From Tachypleus tridentatus (taxonomy: Eukaryota > Arthropoda > Merostomata > Xiphosura > Limulidae), in the NCBI RefSeq assembly GCF_004210375.1, contig NC_134830.1, positions 46,939,094 to 47,003,093 of the forward strand: a stretch of 64,000 nt of DNA. The letters run 5' to 3'. Below are positions 59,001-64,000 of the stretch, one piece after another. The notes beneath the pieces were generated by a model that saw only the letters and a list, made by a program, of their open reading frames with translations, did no database searches and was not told the origin of the DNA. Position 1 is the first letter of the stretch. Each line of letters begins with the position of its first letter. A program made the position numbers and the translations under genes.

Positions 59001-59782
59001 ATAATCAAAGATCTTCTCTACAACTGTTGTCTTAAGCTAAACAACTGTTACCTATTTTACCTTCCCCTTTGTTTTATGATATTTTTTCCAATGATGTACA
59101 CAATGTCTAAGATCCAAAACACAAAACAAAAAAGGGACTTAAACTTATCATTGAGTTTCCCAAATCTAGGTTGACCAATTATTGAATTGATGGCAAACAT
59201 GCAATTCTAAGCTTATTCATGTATCTTATATTTGTAAAGTACAGCAAAAACTCATATTTTACTGTAATTTCCTAATTTCTGCTTTAAGGGTTTTTTTCAC
59301 ACATATTCATTTCTTTTGGGGTGGCAGTAAGGGGATAGTCTATGTTGCCCCTTTACATAACAAAAAGCTCTTAATGTTCACTTCCTAAATTCTGCAGTTT
59401 GCATTCCCAAAAGATACAGAGTGAATCAGTCGAGTTAATCACCAAGATCTATCAGCAAATGACTTGCACACTCTCTTCCACAGGTCTCGAGTTGGAACCT
59501 GTAATGTGAAGATGATCCATTGTCAAAGGATACTCAACTTGGATAAATCTGTTTTTGAACTAGATCTTATAAATATTCCCATATGCAACAGCTACACAAA
59601 ATAAAATAAAATTACCATTCTTGTTGTTTAATTGGAGAGTTCACCTTATGTAATAACTTACCTAGACTTTTCTTTACCAACATACTCTGCATCTTTAAGA
59701 TCATCTTCCCATGGTAGTCTCCTACAAAGCCATTGCAGCATATTATAGCCAAGAACTTCCAAATCACCCCGTCTAGAATGGG
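52630..59782 (-). CDS. VRK1: VRK1-type kinase (NHK-1/ballchen), C-terminal four exons, 5' partial
   Basis: Minus-strand exons are 59782-59662, 58431-58373, 55811-55633 and 53097-52630. They give about 274 residues and a stop. The first reads HSRRGDLEVLGYNMLQWLCR, followed by LPWEDDLKDAEYVG; this is the SRRGDLEILGY..QWL..LPWE signature of VRK kinases. Next come MKKCFGTNHCP, then LYVASLHFEADPNYERCKQI (last helices of the kinase fold), then a basic tail. In animals VRK1 is a nuclear Ser/Thr kinase that phosphorylates BAF and histones and controls nuclear-envelope assembly and meiosis. The ATP-binding and catalytic-loop exons lie beyond 64000. The junction between exons two and three needs an unusual acceptor (see findings). 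Confidence 0.9.
55633..55811 (-). CDS. VRK1: VRK1 exon, last kinase helices
   Basis: The donor is ttaag|gtaatt. It encodes YLEGIQEYILYVASLHFEAD, then PNYERCKQILRQSIRRTGYK, then DDMKLDFTSP. The Y..YV..L.F...P.Y..L spacing is that of VRK1. To keep frame with the previous exon it must begin with AG before TAT (start at 55811), where the intron would end in TG rather than AG. A start after the visible AG (55809) is out of frame with the previous donor. Confidence 0.88.
58373..58431 (-). CDS. VRK1: VRK1 exon, MKKCF segment
   Basis: The acceptor is attttgcag and the donor is tccag|gtacg. The 59-nt exon takes phase 2 in and leaves phase 1 out. It encodes YMSNIPLFMKKCFGTNHCP, matching the conserved ENI..LM.KCF segment of VRK1. 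Confidence 0.9.
59662..59782 (-). CDS. VRK1: VRK1 exon with SRRGDLE signature
   Basis: The acceptor on the minus strand is tttgtgttacag and the donor is tctag|gtaag. The 121-nt exon enters at phase 1 and leaves at phase 2. It encodes HSRRGDLEVLGYNMLQWLCR and RLPWEDDLKDAEYVGKEKS, the end of the kinase C-lobe helices specific to VRKs. Confidence 0.93.
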
Positions 59783-62700
59783 CTGTAACACAAATATCAT
59801 TTATATTTAAGCGTTCTAATCATCACTTAAAGACAACTAAGTACAATCTGACAACTAAGTTGACAAGTGCTACTAGAAAAAGATAAACTTGGAAAAACTT
59901 GGACAAGTATCTCGTACATAAGAGATACAATAATAATCTGAACTAATTTAATGAAAATGTTTTTGCATCACCTTTATTGTCTCAACTTCATCTAGCTACT
60001 AATCTCATGTGGACACATTAAAAAAACAAAATAAAACAATAAGTTTTAACCCAAAACGTATCATTGTAAGTGAAACAACAAAGCAATTCTTTTTAAGATA
60101 AGACGTATAATAAACTTTATCACAATTTTACATACTTTTATTCTGTCAAATTATAACCACACATTGTACAATTAAAACAGCAGAAACTTAGGACAGAGTA
60201 AACATCAGTTCTTTGGTTGTATACATTTGTGCTTGTCTTGTGAATGAACAAATATAATAGTGTATTTGTTTCTATTACTTACTTCTATTAACTATTCATA
60301 ATAAATACATAGCTACATAAACACTACATATTTGTTTAATCCTAAAGTTGTAACAGGATAGAGGTAAAGGTGTTGGAAAGTAAGATGAAGAGCTGCCATC
60401 AACTTTGCCACACTTATATTTTACACCTATCATTACTTTTGTTGGTAACAATATCCAGCAATTTGAAATTTTTGTTTTTTTTAATCAAAATTTAATGCCC
60501 ATAAAGTCTAAATTGCAATATTTTATTCACATTGTAGTTACAATATGGTGTTTCTTTATCGCAAGGTAAAATTGTAAGTAGACAATTTCATTTGCTTACA
60601 CATAACATGACAGTTAAACAAGTAACAAAATAATTAAACTTGCTCCTAGTTTTGAAAATTGGAAACAGAATTTCATTGTTGACAATGTTTTTGGCTTCAA
60701 CTTTTTGAGCCATGACAGTCTCTGTAACTGCTGTCAAATTTCATACAATACTTCTATGAATTTCTTTGACAAATATTGAACTGAATACGAGGAAATACAA
60801 GAAGCAGTCAGAAATCCTTTATAAGACAAATTTAACCAAATGACATTAACACACCTAGCCTTCTTCTGCCACAGACTAGTCCTAACAAATACACTGGATA
60901 TGATGGTCATGTTGTAGGATGTAAACATATGCTGCCATTTTATAACATTTAAAAAATGGGTTAGACTACTGATCAAAAGTAGCAAAAACACTAAAATGTG
61001 CTTGAAAGTTTTCTAATAAAAATAAATCTTGCAGAATATAAGAATTTTTTCCACAATTGGTTTTAACTGTGATTATACTTGCAATTAATGAAGGTTCTTT
61101 TATTCCACATAAGTTATAAATACTTCGAAGTTCAACTGTGTGTGGACTTGATACTGACCAATGTGCTAGAACATTTTAACTGGCTGGCTTTCTTCTGAAC
61201 TGGCAAAATAGTAACTAAGAACAGTGCTATATCATTGTTTTTGGCTTAAGGTTTTCCAAAGAGTATGTATTGAAATATTATTCTACAGTGGAAGTGATAA
61301 GTTTTAACACCTATTGGTAGCTTTAATAGTCACCATTTTATTTGTGAACTAACAATATAAAGATGTATGCGGTTAACTGAAAACCAAAACAACTTGTTTT
61401 TGTTATTCACCAACAAACAGTTGGTGACAGTTAAAGCTGAGTTAAAGAACTATTAAGTTCAATATATGATAAAATGTGTGTCAAACTCTCACCCGCATGT
61501 CATATAACAGCGAAAGAGAGAATTCAAGAGAAGTATAAGGCCAAAGATACGTCATTTGTACAGATTAACACACTTAGTACTCCACCAATACTAAAAGGTT
61601 TATAAGTTGTCTCATGAAAGTATAAGCAAAAGATTTGACTTCAAGAACTACAGTATACTGATAAGAAAATAGTATTCATCAACTAAAATCTTTTTACTTG
61701 ATACTTTAATGAAACTGGTTAAACTCAGAATAACTGCAATTAAACTGAATCAAAATGAAAAATGAAGAACAAAGACTTAAAACAGAAAGAAAGAAAATAC
61801 ACAAACCACTTGTTAGAATCTCTAGAGAAAATAATCCAAGTCCTTCTGTGTTGCACCTTCACTAATAATGGAGTTAACTGTTACACTTCATTATCTAAAG
61901 TAGGAATAACCACCTTTCTTCATGTGTATGATGGTATACAGGTTAAAGACAACTTCAACACAGTTGTAAACAGTAAAGTGATGAGCATTAGATTCCTGTG
62001 AACTACTTCTACCTTTGTTCTGGGTTTGAAGACAAAAATTCTCTTTGCAAGAGCAGGGGTCAAGGTATGACTGCCACAACATTTAATAGTGACATTAGGC
62101 TTCGGACATCAGGGTAATAAACTATTCATTTTACTGTACACTGTTAATTTAGTGATTGTTCATGGTAGAAGATATTAAATACCACGTACAATATACAAGA
62201 ATATTGAATAAAAACTGCAGATACAATTTTGAAGGTTCTAAAGGTTATGTGAAAAAGCAAAAATCTGTAAGGTGGACATAAGTATTCTTCAGATGAACAT
62301 CATGAACTGTTAGAGTTTATGTCAAAATTGACACTGGCAATTCACAAATTTACACTTGTCACAAATATTTGGGTAACACACAATTTTTCTCTGTACAAGA
62401 GACTTGAAGATTTTATTAAAAGATGCCAACATTTTGCACAGATACACAAATGAAATTCAGAATTATATTCAACATTCCTTCTTCAATACACTAAAGGTCC
62501 TCACCAGAACAATCTCATGCACATTCAGTGAATACACACAGGGATAATCTTAAACACATATTAAGCATATTAATATTTATCAAGTGCAAGATCCTCAATA
62601 TATTGAGAAATCAAAACAAGGAGTTTAATTTTCACTATATTCACATCAGTTCAACCTAGTCTTAAATTAAGATATGGGTGGGAAAATTCACTAGCTGATG

Positions 62701-62939
62701 CACACAACTATCAACTTATTTGGCATAAACAGGATAATTATACGTATTTAGATATTATTCAGTATATTATAGTGTATACTATAATGTGAATAATGTAAGT
62801 ACAAGCTCAAGGCTAGTGTGGCTCTGTTTTCACAAACCACACACTTGCATTTCATGATCACAAGAAACCCACTTGAAGTAAAAATGTATCCTTAAGATGG
62901 CTGGTATAGAAATTAAAACTTTAATTAAAATAAAGTACA
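59783..62939. other. Probable VRK1 intron, minus strand
   Basis: The phase-1 start of the exon at 59782 demands an upstream exon, but none of the conserved VRK kinase motifs (HGD/HRD catalytic loop, DFG-like) were seen up to 64000. The stretch is AT-rich and without recognisable repeats. Confidence 0.5.
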
Positions 62940-63870
62940 GAAAAATGTTTTAACCTTCTTGATCTAAGAAGGAAGATAGACAACTCAAACTCTTGTGACG
63001 ACTTACGGTGGATGGTTCACTCTTATCCATAACTTCTTCACAGGGTACCAACATCACATGAAGTCGGGATGCTGGCTCCCAATCAAAAGAGTGAATTGTA
63101 ATTTTGTCATCTCAACTCCCACAGTTGGGTAAATGGTATCAAGAGGCAACATCAGTTAGTAAGGTGACGGCTCACTTCCAGTCATGATGTTAGAAAAACA
63201 TGAAGGTTAAAGAAGTCTCAGAAGAAATGAATAAAAACCTTATTACCCAATTACATTAGAAAGGTGAAGTGTGTTTTTCTTATAGCAAAGCCACATCAGG
63301 CTATCTGCTGAGCCCACCGAGAGGAACTGAACCCCTGATTTTAGCGTTATAAGTCCGTTGACTTACTGCTGTACTAGCGGGGGGCTATAAAGGTGAACCT
63401 TTCTTCTTCAAGGGAAACTGTTCGTCCACATTTCGAAAGCACCAAATCATTATAGCCATCTTTTTTTGTGGAACACATTCAAGAGGTACAGGTGGCCAAA
63501 AGAGGGACAACTTGGTATACAGGCCCATGACAAAGGCCTCCACTTGGGAAGAACATCATGGATGACAAATTGATTAGTACATACCCAAACATCAAGGGAG
63601 GGAGGAAAACCAAGAATGGTTGGAAATCTTATTCAAGCAATAAGGAAGGATGGGGTGAATAAGATATGGTGAAAAGGGATAAAACATCACATACTTGAGA
63701 GACAAAATCAATAAAGACCAAATTAGGTCTAGATGATTCCTCAGGCTTTCAATGGAAAGGAATGGCAAACTGTGGAAGCAGAAAAAGACAAAATCTTCAT
63801 CATTTTGTGCAGGCTTAGCCAATTCAGGAGGAGCCTGGGCAACATCTTGCGATGAAGGCTGGCTCATCTA
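62940..63870 (-). pseudogene. Transposon-like coding relic of unknown family
   Basis: On the minus strand an ATG at 63867 opens MSQPSSQDVAQAPPELAKPA and QNDEDFVFF. The likely frame then shifts near 63750 to KPEESSRPNLVFIDFVSQVC, then DVLSLFTISYSPHPSLLLE and a stop, and later MMFFPSGGLCHGPVYQVVPL. A further piece at about 63110-62950 reads ITIHSFDWEPASRLHVMLVP and CEEVMDKSEPSTVSRHKSLS. Composition is more even than the AT-rich surroundings. A SINE splits it (63270-63385). I do not recognise the family. Confidence 0.4.
63270..63385 (-). mobile_element. tRNA-derived SINE, family B, with 9-bp target duplication
   Basis: On the minus strand it reads gccccccgctagtacagcag, an A-box region tacagcagtaagtcaacgga, a B box ggggttcagttcc and a short body ctcagcagatagcctgatgt ending in a tract of tttgctataagaaaaacaca. 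AAAGGTGAA flanks it at 63260-63268 and 63389-63397. It differs from family A in head and body. Confidence 0.85.
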
Positions 63871-64000
63871 ATGTTCTATTTGTGTACTGCAAAAACAAAT
63901 AAAAATCTACAAAACTAAACTGACTAACTGTTGTTCCACACTAATTTTCACAACTTTCAGATTTTTCCACTGGTTAATAAATTCCATCAACATTCATCTG

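Noticed and set aside
63592-63867. Intact 91-residue protein
   Set aside because: The second half reads better in another frame, so this is more likely a broken repeat than a gene.

Overview
The window is eukaryotic nuclear DNA. It is AT-rich, coding exons are short and split by long GT-AG introns, and repeats of several classes are common. The mix of repeats suggests a chelicerate, most likely a horseshoe crab: a tRNA-headed SINE with a long conserved body, a second tRNA-headed SINE, an RNase H-bearing I-like LINE with an AATC tail, hAT MITEs and Tc1 relics. That assignment rests on memory of such repeats and was not checked.

Three conserved host genes can be recognised. (1) Plus strand, 462-16334: seven exons coding for the C-terminal 271 residues of MLH3, the MutL homologue of meiotic and mismatch repair. 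The metal-binding DQHA-x2-E-x4-E motif is intact. The N-terminal ATPase part lies before base 1. (2) Plus strand, 34079-35246: a complete two-exon FAM89 (LRAP25) gene of 204 residues. (3) Minus strand, 59782-52630: four exons coding for the C-terminal half of the kinase VRK1 (NHK-1/ballchen type). Its catalytic N-lobe exons lie beyond 64000.

Mobile DNA, left to right: foldback repeats in MLH3 intron 2 (2.5-3.9 kb); a dead Tc1-like transposon (5288-6468) and another foldback (6683-7037) in that same intron, which runs to 7301; tandem arrays in intron 3, including a 65-bp minisatellite whose unit copies the 3' splice site of the next exon; a 287-bp foldback at 17.3 kb; a nearly full-length I-like LINE (19306-25959) with a perfect 12-bp target duplication, placed beside a decayed Jockey-like LINE (to about 28930); several SINE copies, three with clear target duplications; two hAT MITEs with 8-bp duplications (32610-33066 and 43815-44217); a dead hAT transposase at 41.4-42.6 kb carrying a TA-flanked MITE; and a second, 5'-truncated I-like LINE copy on the minus strand (about 45000-47560) split by a third hAT-type MITE (45964-46524). 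The last kilobase has an unknown transposon-like relic interrupted by a second SINE family.

The observations most worth following are the minisatellite built from a splice acceptor next to MLH3 exon 4, the repeated hairpins with paired base changes in the LINE 3' UTR, and an apparent non-AG acceptor in VRK1. No CRISPR array, operon, rRNA or independent tRNA gene was seen.
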